A stretch of 64,000 nt of DNA from Mucilaginibacter jinjuensis (GTDB taxonomy: Bacteria; Bacteroidota; Bacteroidia; Sphingobacteriales; Sphingobacteriaceae), in assembly GCF_028596025.1 (NCBI RefSeq), contig NZ_CP117167.1:3410001-3474000 (forward strand), in the 5' to 3' direction. The first letter of the stretch is position 1, and every line of letters begins with the position of its first letter. Positions 8,305 to 17,466 of the stretch are shown piece after piece. The notes under the pieces were generated by a model. The model was not told where the DNA came from, made no database searches, and worked only from the letters and a program-made list of their open reading frames with translations. The translations under genes were made by a program, and so were the position numbers.

Positions 8305-9204
8305 TCAGCTCCTCGGATGATACTGCGTAATCGTACTTTTCAAATAATCCCTGTCCAGATGCGTATAAATTTCTGTAGTGGTAATGCTTTCGTGGCCCAA
8401 CATTTCCTGTACAGCGCGCAGGTCGGCGCCGCCTTCAACAAGATGGGTAGCGAATGAATGACGGAACGTGTGCGGACTAATACTTTTCTTCAATCCAATA
8501 ATTTCGGCCAGATCCTTAATCACCATAAAAATATAAACACGGCTTAAGCGACTGCCACGGCGATTGAGAAATACCAGGTCTTCCTCTCCTTTTTTGATGG
8601 GGATATGTACACGAACTTCTTCAAGCCAGATCTTTAATGCTTTTGTTGCTGAACTACCAATAGGCACAAGGCGTTCTTTGCTGCCTTTACCTACTACTTT
8701 AATAAATTCGATATCGAGGTATAGGTTGGAGATTCTTAGCTCCGTTAATTCAGATACCCGTAGGCCGCAACTGTATAATACTTCCAGAATGGCTTTATTA
8801 CGTGCGCCATCGGGTTTAGAAAGATCGATGGCTGAGATGAGCATATCAATATCAACCATGCTTAATGTATCGGGTAACTTGCGACGTGTTTTGGGCGACT
8901 CTAATAATTCAGACGGGTCAATCTTAATTTCATCTTCGAGCAACAAATATTTATAGAAAGCCTTAATCCCTGATAAAATTCTGGCTTGCGAAGTTGGGAT
9001 CATGCCCAATTCGCTGATCCAGGTTAGAAATTGGCGAAGATCGGTTAAGGTTACCGCAGTTGGTTTTAGTATAACTATTTGTGTTTCTGCAAATTGTTGT
9101 AGCTTATATATATCCCGGCTATAAGCCTGTATAGAGTTAGCCGACATCGATTTTTCTAACTTCAAATAACTTTTAAACCCTTTTATTGCCTGCTGCCACT
9201 CCAC
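8305..9204 (-). CDS. xerD: Tyrosine recombinase XerD
   Basis: A 299-residue site-specific recombinase that resolves chromosome dimers at dif with XerC and FtsK. The N-terminal SAM-like core-binding domain (1-90) is followed by the catalytic domain with all residues present: R149 (CGLRVSEL), a Lys in the GKGSKER beta-hairpin, H245 and R248 (HTFRHSFATHL), H271 (LGHESI) and nucleophile Y280. Length and sequence fit XerD rather than an integrase of a mobile element. It is divergent from aroQ and convergent with prmC across the palindromic element. Confidence 0.93.
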   Translation of the reverse strand: MEWQQAIKGFKSYLKLEKSMSANSIQAYSRDIYKLQQFAETQIVILKPTAVTLTDLRQFLTWISELGMIPTSQARILSGIKAFYKYLLLEDEIKIDPSELLESPKTRRKLPDTLSMVDIDMLISAIDLSKPDGARNKAILEVLYSCGLRVSELTELRISNLYLDIEFIKVVGKGSKERLVPIGSSATKALKIWLEEVRVHIPIKKGEEDLVFLNRRGSRLSRVYIFMVIKDLAEIIGLKKSISPHTFRHSFATHLVEGGADLRAVQEMLGHESITTTEIYTHLDRDYLKSTITQYHPRS

Positions 9205-9232
9205 CTTGATTTTAGTTTTCCCGATTTATAGT

Positions 9233-9240
9233 TAAGTTTG
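9233..9240 (+). promoter_or_regulatory. Candidate -7 box for aroQ
   Basis: TAAGTTTG matches TAnnTTTG exactly and ends 5 bases before the aroQ ATG at 9246. The nearest upstream TTG is at 9206-9208, 24 bases away, longer than usual. The transcript would be leaderless or nearly so. Confidence 0.4.
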
Positions 9241-9245
9241 GATTG

Positions 9246-9665
9246 ATGAAGATACAAATTATTAACGGGCCAAATTTAAACCTGCTTGGCGTAAGGGAAA
9301 AATCTATTTACGGCGATAATAGTTTCGAAAGCTATTTAGTGCAATTGCGTAAACAATATGCCGAAGTAGAGATCGAATATTTTCAAAGCAATAAGGAAGG
9401 CGAACTGATTGATAAACTGCATGAAATTGGTTTTAGCTATGATGGTGTGATCCTGAATGCGGGCGCATACACCCATACATCTATCGCCATTGCCGATGCT
9501 ATTGCGGCCATTAATACGCCGGTTATCGAGGTACATATTTCTAACGTGCACAAACGTGAAGCTTTCAGACACCACTCTATGCTGGCGGCAAGTTGTGTGG
9601 GGGTTATTGCCGGTTTCGGCTTAAACTCGTACCGTTTGGCGTTGGAGCATTATCTGACCAAATAA
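9246..9665 (+). CDS. aroQ: Type II 3-dehydroquinate dehydratase
   Basis: A 139-residue enzyme converting 3-dehydroquinate to 3-dehydroshikimate in the shikimate pathway. Landmarks: INGPNLNLLGVREKSIYG (catalytic Arg and Tyr), QSNKEGELID, LNAGAYTHTSIAI with the conserved His, and HISNVHKREAFRHHS. Length is typical for the type II dodecameric enzyme. The ATG at 9246 is chosen over an in-frame TTG at 9243 because MKIQIING is the usual start. No other aromatic-pathway genes are adjacent. Confidence 0.96.
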   Translation: MKIQIINGPNLNLLGVREKSIYGDNSFESYLVQLRKQYAEVEIEYFQSNKEGELIDKLHEIGFSYDGVILNAGAYTHTSIAIADAIAAINTPVIEVHISNVHKREAFRHHSMLAASCVGVIAGFGLNSYRLALEHYLTK

Positions 9666-9715
9666 ATTTCTGAAATCCCTTAAAACGGAAACATACATTC
9701 TGCGTTAATGAAGCC

Positions 9716-12328
9716 ATGCTGATGCAAAAACATTTAAAGTATCTCTTTTTAGTATTGTTAACCGGAGCGCTGGTATGTTCTTTTACCGATGATGGCTTTG
9801 GCCAGCTGCGCAGGAAGAAACGTACCCAAAGCGATTCATTGCGTGCCAGTATTTTGCACCGCGATTCGATGATGCGTACCCTGAAACGTTCGGATACCTC
9901 GCTGAATATGCTTTTGCAAAAGGTGGAGTACTATAATAACTCATTTACTCAGATCAGCGTAACCCTGTCGCACGGTTTTGATACCCTCGAGATCAGCAAG
10001 CAATTACCCAGCTTTCAAAAACGAGTTACTATTGTTAAAAATCTGATCGATCAGGACAAATCGAACACCCTACGTTACCTGTATGCTATACGAGATATTT
10101 TAACCCGTGCCGAAGACCAGTTAGATGAGTGGCAGGATCAGCTCGCCGACATCAACAGCAAACTGGTGCAAATGCGCTCTGATCTGAATGAGATTAAGAA
10201 AGACTCGACTTTCAGTACTGTTCCTGCCGATACAAGCTTGCAGCAAACAGCAAACCAGCCTATCAAGGCGGTAATGTCTAAACATAAACAGCTCGATTCG
10301 CTTAATAAGGTTAACCTTTTAAAAATCGGCTTGCTTCAAAACCGGGTGGCTGATATTTATATCTCCATCCTCGATCAAAAAGACCGCCTCAATATTAAGA
10401 TACGCAACTTTGGCGAACAGGCATTCTCGTCAGAGAGTAACTATATCTGGGATATGAAAGCCACCCCAGGTACTACCTTTGCCTCTGCGCTGGATGATAC
10501 CATAAACATGAACTACAAATTATTGAAGTTTATGATCAGCCGTGAAATGGTAATGCATTTTGTGGGCTTCTTTATCCTGGCGTTGTTCTTTATCTGGGTG
10601 TTCGCTAATCGCCGTAAAATTTCAAACACCCGTACAGATCCGCATAAAATATTATTGCAAACCAATTATGTGGCCAGGCACCCAATGCTCTCGGCTATTA
10701 TTGTTTGCATGGTTATCCAACCCTATTTTTACGATCACCCACCTGCCGTATTTTTGGAAGGGCTTTTCCTGATCGCCACCACTTGTGTATTGTTATTGGT
10801 AAGAAAAGTATTTCCGCCAACACTTTATAAGTTTTTGCGCACGCTGTTCTTTATTTCCATCATTTATGCGATCAGTAACCTCTTTGTAGAGACTTCCAAC
10901 GTAGATAGGGTAATTGTATTAATAGTTTCGGGATATTCTGCATTTATTGGCTACCGGTTTTTAAGGGATCATAAGGAGCCCGAAGAATTTCCACCGTACT
11001 GGCGAATTATCTTAAAGATATTCGTCGTACTGCAGGTAATCTCATTTGTATTTAATGTTAGCGGGCGCTTTACGCTTGCCAAAATTACAGCGGTTACTGG
11101 CAACCTTAATTTATGGCTGGCCTTTGCCTTGTACCTGTTTGTACAAATATTAATGGAAAGCCTGTTTTTACAACTGGAAGCCAACAAAAGCGATACGGGC
11201 ATCAGTTCATTTCTCGATTTTAAGTTACTGCAAAGCAAATTCAGGAGCATACTTAATAAAGCCGCTGTATTGATGTGGGCGATAATGCTGGCACAAAACC
11301 TTGGTGTTGAAGATAACATCTGGGACTGGCTAACCAACCTGATGCAAATATCGCATAACCTGGGCGGTACGCAATTTACATTGGGCAGCATTGTTGTATT
11401 TATAGTGGTGATCTGGCTATCATCAGTCGCTGCGAAAATTATTAATTATTTCTACGATTTTGCTGGCCAACATAAAGGTACACAGCCACAAAAGCGCAAA
11501 AATAAAACCTCGATGCTGCTTGTGCGCATCAGTGTGTTTGCCGTTGGCTTTTTTATCGCAGTGGCAGCTTCGGGTGTGCCTATGGATAAGATCACCATTA
11601 TCATTAGTGCCTTTGGTGTGGGTATCGGTTTCGGTTTGCAGAATATTGTAAACAACCTGGTATCGGGTTTAATACTGGCATTTGAAAAACCGGTAGAGAT
11701 TGGTGATGTTATAGAGGTGTCCGGTAAATCTGGTACTATTAAGGAGATCGGTATTCGGTCGAGCAAATTGTTAACCGGTGATGGTGCGGAAGTGATTATC
11801 CCTAACGGCGACCTGATATCGCAGCACGTAATTAACTGGACGCTTAGTAACAGCAACCGCCGTGTTGAACTTATTATTGGGGTGGCTTATGGTTCTGATG
11901 TAGAAAAGGTTAAAGAGATTCTGAAAAAACTACTGACCGGTCGCGATGATATTATGCTTGATCCTGCTCCTGTGGTGTTGCTGCACAACCTGAACGCGAG
12001 TTCTGTAGATTTCAGGATGCTTTTCTGGGCAGCCGACATCGCCGTATGGCAGGAACTTAAAAGCCGCATTTTAGCCGAGGTTTATACCACTTTTGCAGCC
12101 GAAGGCATTTCTTTACCATTCCCGCAGCAGGATGTGCATTTATACTGGGATAAAGATGCTGAACTGCCTTTACCACACCCATCACCGGTTTCAACACCAT
12201 CTACTTCAATTGCGGTTAGCCCGCAACCCACGCTTGCAGCCAATAAAACAGAAGCGAAGGAAACTAATTTGAGAGAAAGCGAGGATAAATCGACTACCGG
12301 TAAAACTGACGAGGGTCCAGATCAGTAA
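9716..12328 (+). CDS. Large mechanosensitive ion channel, MscS family
   Basis: An 870-residue protein. A signal peptide (about 1-29) leads into a periplasmic coiled-coil-rich region (about 35-250), then about ten membrane helices (275-650). The MscS pore helix and beta domain are at about 630-700 (GVGIGFGLQNIVNNLVSG, VEIGDVIEV, IIPNGDLISQHVINWT), then the alpha/beta cage to about 815 and a Pro/Ser/Thr-rich tail. The layout resembles MscK/MscM-type large channels. It opens under membrane tension to release solutes. The last 35 bases overlap the convergent glycosyltransferase gene. Confidence 0.93.
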   Translation: MLMQKHLKYLFLVLLTGALVCSFTDDGFGQLRRKKRTQSDSLRASILHRDSMMRTLKRSDTSLNMLLQKVEYYNNSFTQISVTLSHGFDTLEISKQLPSFQKRVTIVKNLIDQDKSNTLRYLYAIRDILTRAEDQLDEWQDQLADINSKLVQMRSDLNEIKKDSTFSTVPADTSLQQTANQPIKAVMSKHKQLDSLNKVNLLKIGLLQNRVADIYISILDQKDRLNIKIRNFGEQAFSSESNYIWDMKATPGTTFASALDDTINMNYKLLKFMISREMVMHFVGFFILALFFIWVFANRRKISNTRTDPHKILLQTNYVARHPMLSAIIVCMVIQPYFYDHPPAVFLEGLFLIATTCVLLLVRKVFPPTLYKFLRTLFFISIIYAISNLFVETSNVDRVIVLIVSGYSAFIGYRFLRDHKEPEEFPPYWRIILKIFVVLQVISFVFNVSGRFTLAKITAVTGNLNLWLAFALYLFVQILMESLFLQLEANKSDTGISSFLDFKLLQSKFRSILNKAAVLMWAIMLAQNLGVEDNIWDWLTNLMQISHNLGGTQFTLGSIVVFIVVIWLSSVAAKIINYFYDFAGQHKGTQPQKRKNKTSMLLVRISVFAVGFFIAVAASGVPMDKITIIISAFGVGIGFGLQNIVNNLVSGLILAFEKPVEIGDVIEVSGKSGTIKEIGIRSSKLLTGDGAEVIIPNGDLISQHVINWTLSNSNRRVELIIGVAYGSDVEKVKEILKKLLTGRDDIMLDPAPVVLLHNLNASSVDFRMLFWAADIAVWQELKSRILAEVYTTFAAEGISLPFPQQDVHLYWDKDAELPLPHPSPVSTPSTSIAVSPQPTLAANKTEAKETNLRESEDKSTTGKTDEGPDQ

Positions 12329-13340
12329 AGTGTTTCTTTTTGTTGATGAAAAACTCTTTTACAATACTGCTCTTAAACATCCCGGTTAAATTTGCCTGAT
12401 CCTTTACAGCGGGTTTAGTCTTAGTTTTTTTATCTGCCGGCGAGAATAGCTTACGCACAAAATTCTGATGCGCACGGCTAATAGCCCAGGCATCTTTACG
12501 TTTGCCTTCGTTCATAAAGCGGAAAATGGCCAGCAAATCCATCCAGAAACGGATAGTGATAATAGGTACCGATTTGTATACAGGCATATTCTTTTTCAGC
12601 AGCAATAAATTATTGCGGAAATTGAGATAAGTTTTAAAAGGGTTTTCCTTATCCAATGTCCCGCCGCCCACATGGAAAACTTCAGATTCGGCACAGTACA
12701 TTATTTTGTAGCCCATGTTTTTTAATCGCCAGCAAAGATCAATCTCCTCCATGTGCGCAAAAAACTGTTCGTCGAAACCGCCGGATAAACCCCAATATTT
12801 TTTCTTGATGAATAAAGCCGCACCCGATGCCCAGAAGATCTCTCCTGATTGGTTATACTGGCCTCTATCCTCTTCTACATCATAAAATATCCGGCCACGG
12901 CAAAAAGGATAGCCTAAATGATCTATAAAGCCACCAGCAGCGCCTGCATGCTCAAAATGATCTTTTTGTGCGTATGATTTAATTTTAGGAGCAGCTGCAG
13001 CAATTATGACATCGGTTTCCATCAGCTCAATAACTGGTTCTATCCAGTTTGGGCTAACTTCAATGTCCGAATTAAGCAGAATGTAATAATCAGCCTCAAC
13101 CTTTGCTAAAACACGGTTATAGCCACCCGTAAAGCCGTAATTGGCATCGTTTTGTATAATGGTAACGGCAGGGAATTGCGCTTTCAGGAAATTAACCGAA
13201 CCGTCTGACGAGGCATTGTCGCCCACCACAATTTCCAGGTTGGGATAGGTGGATTGTACCACATCAGGCAAAAACTGGCTCAAATATTTTAGTCCGTTCC
13301 AGTTTAATATTACTACAGCTACTTTAGGTTTAATGTCCAT
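12294..13340 (-). CDS. Family 2 glycosyltransferase
   Basis: A 348-residue GT-A enzyme of GT2. The N-terminus VAVVILNWNGLKYL and EIVVGDNASSDGS bind the nucleotide sugar, LLNSDIEV is the DxD-like metal site, and GFDEQFFAHMEEIDLCWRL near residues 195-213 is the acceptor/catalytic ED motif typical of rhamnosyl- and related transferases. A helical C-terminal part (265-348) may be membrane-associated. It lies 9 bp downstream of an LpxL-type acyltransferase gene on the same strand, suggesting a role in envelope glycolipid or polysaccharide assembly. Its 3' end overlaps the MscS gene by 35 bp. Confidence 0.92.
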   Translation of the reverse strand: MDIKPKVAVVILNWNGLKYLSQFLPDVVQSTYPNLEIVVGDNASSDGSVNFLKAQFPAVTIIQNDANYGFTGGYNRVLAKVEADYYILLNSDIEVSPNWIEPVIELMETDVIIAAAAPKIKSYAQKDHFEHAGAAGGFIDHLGYPFCRGRIFYDVEEDRGQYNQSGEIFWASGAALFIKKKYWGLSGGFDEQFFAHMEEIDLCWRLKNMGYKIMYCAESEVFHVGGGTLDKENPFKTYLNFRNNLLLLKKNMPVYKSVPIITIRFWMDLLAIFRFMNEGKRKDAWAISRAHQNFVRKLFSPADKKTKTKPAVKDQANLTGMFKSSIVKEFFINKKKHFTDLDPRQFYR

Positions 13341-13349
13341 TTAGTTTCT

Positions 13350-14222
13350 TTATTCCGGCTTAAACTTCCATCTCCGATGCGACCACAGCCAGTATGGCGG
13401 CTCTTCCCTGATCACTTTTTCCAGGTATTGCACATGCGCTTCGGTTATCTGGTATTCAGCGGTTTGTTTTGGTTCCTCTATCAATGGCACAAACGTACAC
13501 TGATAGTATCCCCTTTTTACACGGCGTATATCGGCAAATATAACAACCGAGTTAAATAGTGTGGCTATTTTTTCAATTCCAAGAAAAACGGCAGTTGGTT
13601 GGTTTAAAAATGGTGTAAAAAAATGTGCCTCTTCACGCACAGGAGTTTGATCGGATGCAAAAACACTTATTGATAGTTCATTCCGGTATTCAACCATTTT
13701 ACGCAGCGTAGCCTTCATGGTCACCAGTGTAACGCCAAACTTGCTGCGCACTTTCTTATACAGCTCATCCGATGCTTTATCGTGCAATGGTTTGTAAATA
13801 ATTATCCGCCTATGATTGGTTAAAAAACTGGTACGCAACGCGCCCCATTCCCAATTGCCATAATGGCCTACAACAGCAACTATACTTCGGTTCTGTTCAA
13901 AATAATGTTGTACCACTTCCTCATTCAGCAGATACATACGGCGTTTAACCTGTTTTTCGGTCATGGAAATGGCCTTAATGGTTTCAACAAATAAATCGGC
14001 CAGGTAATGAAAGTATTTTTTCTCGATAATTTTTCTTTCGTCTTCAGTTTTCTCGGGGAATGAATTTCTTAAATTCTCTTGCACCACAGCTCTTCTGTAG
14101 CCCGCAATATAGAACAGAATAAGGTACAGAAAATCGGCTATGAGGTATAAAAACCAGAACGGCAGTAGCGATAGTAGGTATAAAAAGAAGATAGCTAAAC
14201 TTGTAAGCCCTTTTTTTATCAT
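13350..14222 (-). CDS. LpxL/HtrB-type lysophospholipid/lipid A acyltransferase
   Basis: A 290-residue membrane-bound acyltransferase of the LPLAT LABLAT group. A hydrophobic N-terminus (5-40) anchors it. The catalytic HX4E motif is H120-YGNW-E125. The C-terminus PYWLWSHRRWKFKP is the family hallmark. It adds a secondary acyl chain to lipid A or a related lipid at the inner face of the inner membrane. It starts the unit that continues with the GT2 gene 9 bp downstream. A -7 box lies upstream on this strand. It is divergent from the WbqC gene. Confidence 0.92.
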   Translation of the reverse strand: MIKKGLTSLAIFFLYLLSLLPFWFLYLIADFLYLILFYIAGYRRAVVQENLRNSFPEKTEDERKIIEKKYFHYLADLFVETIKAISMTEKQVKRRMYLLNEEVVQHYFEQNRSIVAVVGHYGNWEWGALRTSFLTNHRRIIIYKPLHDKASDELYKKVRSKFGVTLVTMKATLRKMVEYRNELSISVFASDQTPVREEAHFFTPFLNQPTAVFLGIEKIATLFNSVVIFADIRRVKRGYYQCTFVPLIEEPKQTAEYQITEAHVQYLEKVIREEPPYWLWSHRRWKFKPE

Positions 14223-14246
14223 TAATTTCGAAAAATTTTTAAGCTA

Positions 14247-14254
14247 CAAACATA
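14247..14254 (-). promoter_or_regulatory. Candidate -7 box for the acyltransferase gene
   Basis: TATGTTTG on the minus strand matches TAnnTTTG exactly, with its 3' end 24 bases before the start codon. The -33 region has no clear TTG. Confidence 0.4.
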
Positions 14255-14261
14255 AACTAAT

Positions 14262-14876
14262 ATGATTGAAAAAGGTGCGCTGCTGCCCATGTTTTATCTG
14301 CCACCGGTTGAGTATTTTACTAAAATTACCCAGTATAAACCCGATTTGTGGATAGAACGCGACGAGCATTTCCCCAAACAAACATACCGTAACCGGGCCA
14401 ATATATATTCGCCCGATGGCCTTTTAACGCTTGTTGTACCGGTTGTAAAAGGATCAAAAGTCCATACACCAGCCAAAGATGTAAAGATAAGCTACGATTT
14501 TAGATGGCAGCGTTTACACTGGATGAGCCTGCAGGCTTGTTATCGCCGTTCGGCCTATTTTGAGTATTACGAGGCTGACTTTGCCCCTTTTTACGAGCAA
14601 GAAACAACGTATTTGTTCGACTATAATCAGAAACAATTGGAGTTGATTATGCGCTTGTTGAAAATTAAAACGCCGCCCAATTATACTGAAACTTATGAGG
14701 CCCGTTATCCCGAAACGGTAACAGATCTGCGTAATGCTTTTAGTGCTAAAAAAGAAGTTGCTACTGAACAAAAGCCGTACTTTCAGGTTTTTGAAGAACG
14801 TAAAGGTTTTTTAAAGAACCTGAGCATTGTTGACCTGTTATTTAACCAGGGACCCCAAGCAATAAATTATTTGTAA
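14262..14876 (+). CDS. WbqC family protein
   Basis: A 204-residue cytoplasmic protein of the WbqC-like family. Matches: PPVEYFTKITQYKPDLWIERDEHFPKQTYRNRA, then LLTLVVPVVKGS, the RWQRLHWMSLQACYRRSAYFEYYE segment, and a C-terminal LSIVDLLFNQGP. Related proteins occur in O-antigen and polysaccharide loci, and their catalytic role is not firmly established; many Bacteroidota keep one near signal-peptidase or envelope genes. Its stop codon overlaps the corA start (TAATG), so the two are translated from one message. Confidence 0.88.
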   Translation: MIEKGALLPMFYLPPVEYFTKITQYKPDLWIERDEHFPKQTYRNRANIYSPDGLLTLVVPVVKGSKVHTPAKDVKISYDFRWQRLHWMSLQACYRRSAYFEYYEADFAPFYEQETTYLFDYNQKQLELIMRLLKIKTPPNYTETYEARYPETVTDLRNAFSAKKEVATEQKPYFQVFEERKGFLKNLSIVDLLFNQGPQAINYL

Positions 14877-15997
14877 TGAGCAAAAACAAGAGATCACGTT
14901 TTAAGCATAAGCGCATGGGCGAAGTTGGCGATGCCCCAGGCATGGTACGCATACCAGATGACGCGCTTAAACCTAAAATTACCGTATATTCTTACAACGA
15001 AGCCGAGGTAGTATCGTCAAAAGGTGATGATATAGGCGTGATTCTCGATCAGTTTGCTAAATGCAAGAACCACACCCATTGGATTAAGGTTAACGGACTT
15101 GGTGATGCTGCCCTGATTGAAAAAATGGGTGAACTGTTAAAGATCAATCCATTGGTTTTGGAGGATATTACCAATACCCACCAACGCCCCAAATTTGATG
15201 AGTACGAAGGTTACTTTTTTGCTACCAGTCGTATTATCGAACTATCGGCAGCGCAGGATGAGATCTTTAATACGCAATTCTCTGTAATTGTAAAAGATGA
15301 TTTGATCATCAGTTTCCAGGAGCATTATAATGATTGTTTTGAGGCTGTGATAAACAGGCTTAATTTAAGCAAAGGTGCCATTCGTACAGCGGGGCCTGCT
15401 TATATGTGCTATGCGCTGATGGATACCATTATTGATACTTATTTTGTTGTACTGGCAGATATTGGTGAATCGCTGGATACACTGGAAGACCGCCTTTACG
15501 AAAGTGCCGATAAAACCATTATGTACGATAGCCAGCACATGAAACGTGAGCTGATTATGATGCGTAAAGTAAGCTGGCCAGAGCGGGACAAGATTAATGA
15601 TATGATCCGCAGCGATAGTCCGCTGATTACGCCCGAGGTTAAAACTTATCTGCGCGATGCTTACGACCATTGTATCCATATTATGGATGTTATTGATAGC
15701 TACAAAGAGATCACCACCAGTATTATGGACCTGTACCTATCAATGGTAAGCAACCGCATGAACGAGATTATGAAGGTGCTCACCATCATTTCGGTTATAT
15801 TTATCCCCCTAACTTTCATAGCCGGTATTTACGGGATGAACTTTGCCCGCCAGGATGATAAAGGCCATATTATACCGGATAACATGCCCGAACTTTATAT
15901 GCATCATGCCTACCCTATTGCATTGGCAGCTATGCTGTTAATAGCGGCTGGATTGGTGTTTATTTTTTGGAGAAAAGGGTGGTTTAATAGATTGTAA
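14876..15997 (+). CDS. corA: Magnesium/cobalt transporter CorA
   Basis: A 373-residue CorA-type divalent cation channel. The cytoplasmic funnel domain (about 20-300) has the family features INPLVLEDITNTHQRPK and a long helix region. Two C-terminal membrane helices follow, the first ending in the signature Y-GMN (GIYGMNFARQ, near residue 320). It starts on the last base of the WbqC-like gene. With mgtE at 2848 the organism has two unrelated Mg2+ uptake systems within 12 kb. Confidence 0.96.
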   Translation: MSKNKRSRFKHKRMGEVGDAPGMVRIPDDALKPKITVYSYNEAEVVSSKGDDIGVILDQFAKCKNHTHWIKVNGLGDAALIEKMGELLKINPLVLEDITNTHQRPKFDEYEGYFFATSRIIELSAAQDEIFNTQFSVIVKDDLIISFQEHYNDCFEAVINRLNLSKGAIRTAGPAYMCYALMDTIIDTYFVVLADIGESLDTLEDRLYESADKTIMYDSQHMKRELIMMRKVSWPERDKINDMIRSDSPLITPEVKTYLRDAYDHCIHIMDVIDSYKEITTSIMDLYLSMVSNRMNEIMKVLTIISVIFIPLTFIAGIYGMNFARQDDKGHIIPDNMPELYMHHAYPIALAAMLLIAAGLVFIFWRKGWFNRL

Positions 15998-16029
15998 TAT
16001 TTTTATTTATACCATCTATTCTATAATTT

Positions 16030-16050
16030 GTCATTGCGAGGAGGAACGAC
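16030..16050 (+). repeat. Solo arm of the GTCATTGCGAGG palindromic repeat
   Basis: gtcattgcgaggaggaacga matches one arm of the repeats at 1643, 22901, 31608 and 41488, with a 2-base GG insertion. No opposite arm follows, so this looks like a decayed copy. Confidence 0.6.
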
Positions 16051-16070
16051 AATAATGATAAAACAAAAAA

Positions 16071-16089
16071 CCCTTCGATTATCGAAGGG
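16071..16089. terminator. Bidirectional terminator, corA / acidic protein
   Basis: Perfect 8-bp hairpin CCCTTCGA-tta-TCGAAGGG, preceded by a run of A and followed by ctttcttgttt. It sits between convergent genes. Confidence 0.8.
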
Positions 16090-16114
16090 CTTTCTTGTTT
16101 ATGCAAATATATGC

Positions 16115-16354
16115 TTAATCTTCTTTTTTCGGTGCAATACCGTGATCAACGTCAAGCGTGAATGACGATTCGGCTGCATCGTAAGCAGTATTTAAGCCTT
16201 GGATATCTGGTGTCTCGTCAGCAGGTTCTACATCATTACCATCGCCAGATAAATCACTTTCTTGTGTCTGGAAATTTTCTTGTTCGTTGCTTGAATTTCT
16301 TGGGTTATCGTTGTCCTCGTTGTTTAAGGCAATTTCGTTTTCAGGGATGCTCAT
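16115..16354 (-). CDS. Small acidic disordered protein
   Basis: A 79-residue protein very rich in Asp, Glu, Asn and Ser with no hydrophobic core, so probably intrinsically disordered. It begins MSIPENEIALNNEDNDNPRN and ends DHGIAPKKED. It has no signal peptide. It is bounded by a terminator at 16071 and is followed in the reading direction by corA's end. Such small acidic proteins are frequent in Sphingobacteriaceae and I cannot assign a function. The opposite strand also has an open frame, but its composition is less protein-like. Confidence 0.6.
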   Translation of the reverse strand: MSIPENEIALNNEDNDNPRNSSNEQENFQTQESDLSGDGNDVEPADETPDIQGLNTAYDAAESSFTLDVDHGIAPKKED

Positions 16355-16420
16355 AGTATTTAATTTTTAGATGTTATTTATCACAACTAAGTTAAACAAT
16401 GATTGTTTGAAAAGCTATTA

Positions 16421-17080
16421 TTATTTCTGATACTCGGGCTTCAAATAAGCATGCATTGCTGCACGCATTTTCATCACCTTGGGTTCAGAAACTGATGCGA
16501 TGTATGGGCTATCGCCATGCGTTTTATAATATTCCTGGTGATACTTTTCGGCGGGATAAAACACTTTGAAGGGTACAACCTGGGTTACAATCTTTTTGCT
16601 GTAATGCCTGCTATCATTCACCTTTTTAATCACGGCTTCTAAAGTCGCCTTTTGCTCTGGTGTACGATAGAAAGCGATAGAGCGATAATCAGTACCCTCA
16701 TCCGGCCCCTGGTAGTTTAATTCGGTAGGGTCATGCGCGTAAAAGAAAGCCTCAGCCAATGTTTCGTAACTGATTACTTTAGGATCGAAATATACTTGCG
16801 CTACTTCGGCGTGACCTGTAGTTTTGGTACAAACATCCTCATAGCTTGGGTTTTTAGTACTGCCACCGGCAAAGCCTGCTACAACTTTATCTACGCCTTT
16901 AAGTTCGGACATGGATTCACTCATGGCCCAGAAACAGCCGCCGCCGAAAGTAGCCACCTCCTGCCCCGGCTTAGGCTGGGGCACAACAGCAAAGCCATTG
17001 CCGCTTTCTGAAGTTTGCGCATTAGCGCATCCGGCCAACATCATAATGCCGGCTATATAGAAAACAAATTTGTTGATCAT
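16421..17080 (-). CDS. msrA: Peptide methionine (S)-S-oxide reductase MsrA, lipoprotein
   Basis: A 219-residue enzyme reducing the S-epimer of methionine sulfoxide in proteins. The catalytic Cys is C49 in FGGGCFWAMSE; further family blocks are VAGFAGGSTKNPSYEDVCTKTTGHAEV and FFYAHDPTELNYQGPDEGTDYRS. The N-terminus MINKFVFYIAGIMMLAGC is a type II signal with lipobox LAGC18, so it is exported and lipid-anchored. With the MsrB lipoprotein at 48993 it would repair both epimers in envelope proteins; the two genes are unlinked. Confidence 0.95.
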   Translation of the reverse strand: MINKFVFYIAGIMMLAGCANAQTSESGNGFAVVPQPKPGQEVATFGGGCFWAMSESMSELKGVDKVVAGFAGGSTKNPSYEDVCTKTTGHAEVAQVYFDPKVISYETLAEAFFYAHDPTELNYQGPDEGTDYRSIAFYRTPEQKATLEAVIKKVNDSRHYSKKIVTQVVPFKVFYPAEKYHQEYYKTHGDSPYIASVSEPKVMKMRAAMHAYLKPEYQK

Positions 17081-17135
17081 AGCTAATTGATTTATAGTAC
17101 TAACGTAGTATAATGGGCTATGGTTTACGGGGTTT

Positions 17136-17183
17136 GTAAGAGGAGTGCAATAACCTCCTCTAAATCTCCTCCAAAGGAGGAGA
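17136..17183. repeat. GGAGG-rich small palindromic repeats
   Basis: Two perfect hairpins: AGAGGAG (17139-17145) / CTCCTCT (17155-17161), and TCTCCTCC-aaa-GGAGGAGA (17165-17183). They lie between msrA and the DUF3820 gene. Similar AATCTCCTCCAAAGGAGGAG segments are dispersed in Bacteroidota genomes. May be a processed RNA hairpin or repeat remnant. Confidence 0.6.
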
Positions 17184-17187
17184 CTTA

Positions 17188-17451
17188 CTAATAGTCCCCT
17201 CTTCTTTGAGGAGTATCAGTTAATCGCTTCTTCAATTCATATAGTATCGCCATCATGCCGTTGATTTTAATTTCATGAATGGTAGCGATCATCATACCCA
17301 ATCTGCCGGCAGGCATAGCGCCTTTGCTGTGCATCCACTCAAGGTATGAGACGGGCAGATCCACAATTAAAATGCCCTTATGTTTACCATAGGGCATTTT
17401 AGTGCGTAAAATATCAATTAAAATAGAGGTGTCTGGTTGTACTGGTTCCAC
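17188..17451 (-). CDS. DUF3820 family protein
   Basis: An 87-residue protein with the DUF3820 signature MPYGKHKGILIVDLPVSYLEWMHSKG (about residues 19-44), a small domain of unknown function also found fused to exonucleases. No signal or membrane segment. It lies 15 bp downstream of the MBL-fold hydrolase gene on the same strand and is probably co-transcribed with it. No active-site evidence; function not assigned. Confidence 0.85.
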   Translation of the reverse strand: MEPVQPDTSILIDILRTKMPYGKHKGILIVDLPVSYLEWMHSKGAMPAGRLGMMIATIHEIKINGMMAILYELKKRLTDTPQRRGDY

Positions 17452-17466
17452 CCGGTAAAGATACGG

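Noticed and set aside
11452..11856. 134-codon open frame antisense to the MscS gene
   Set aside because: Shadow of the conserved MscS domain.
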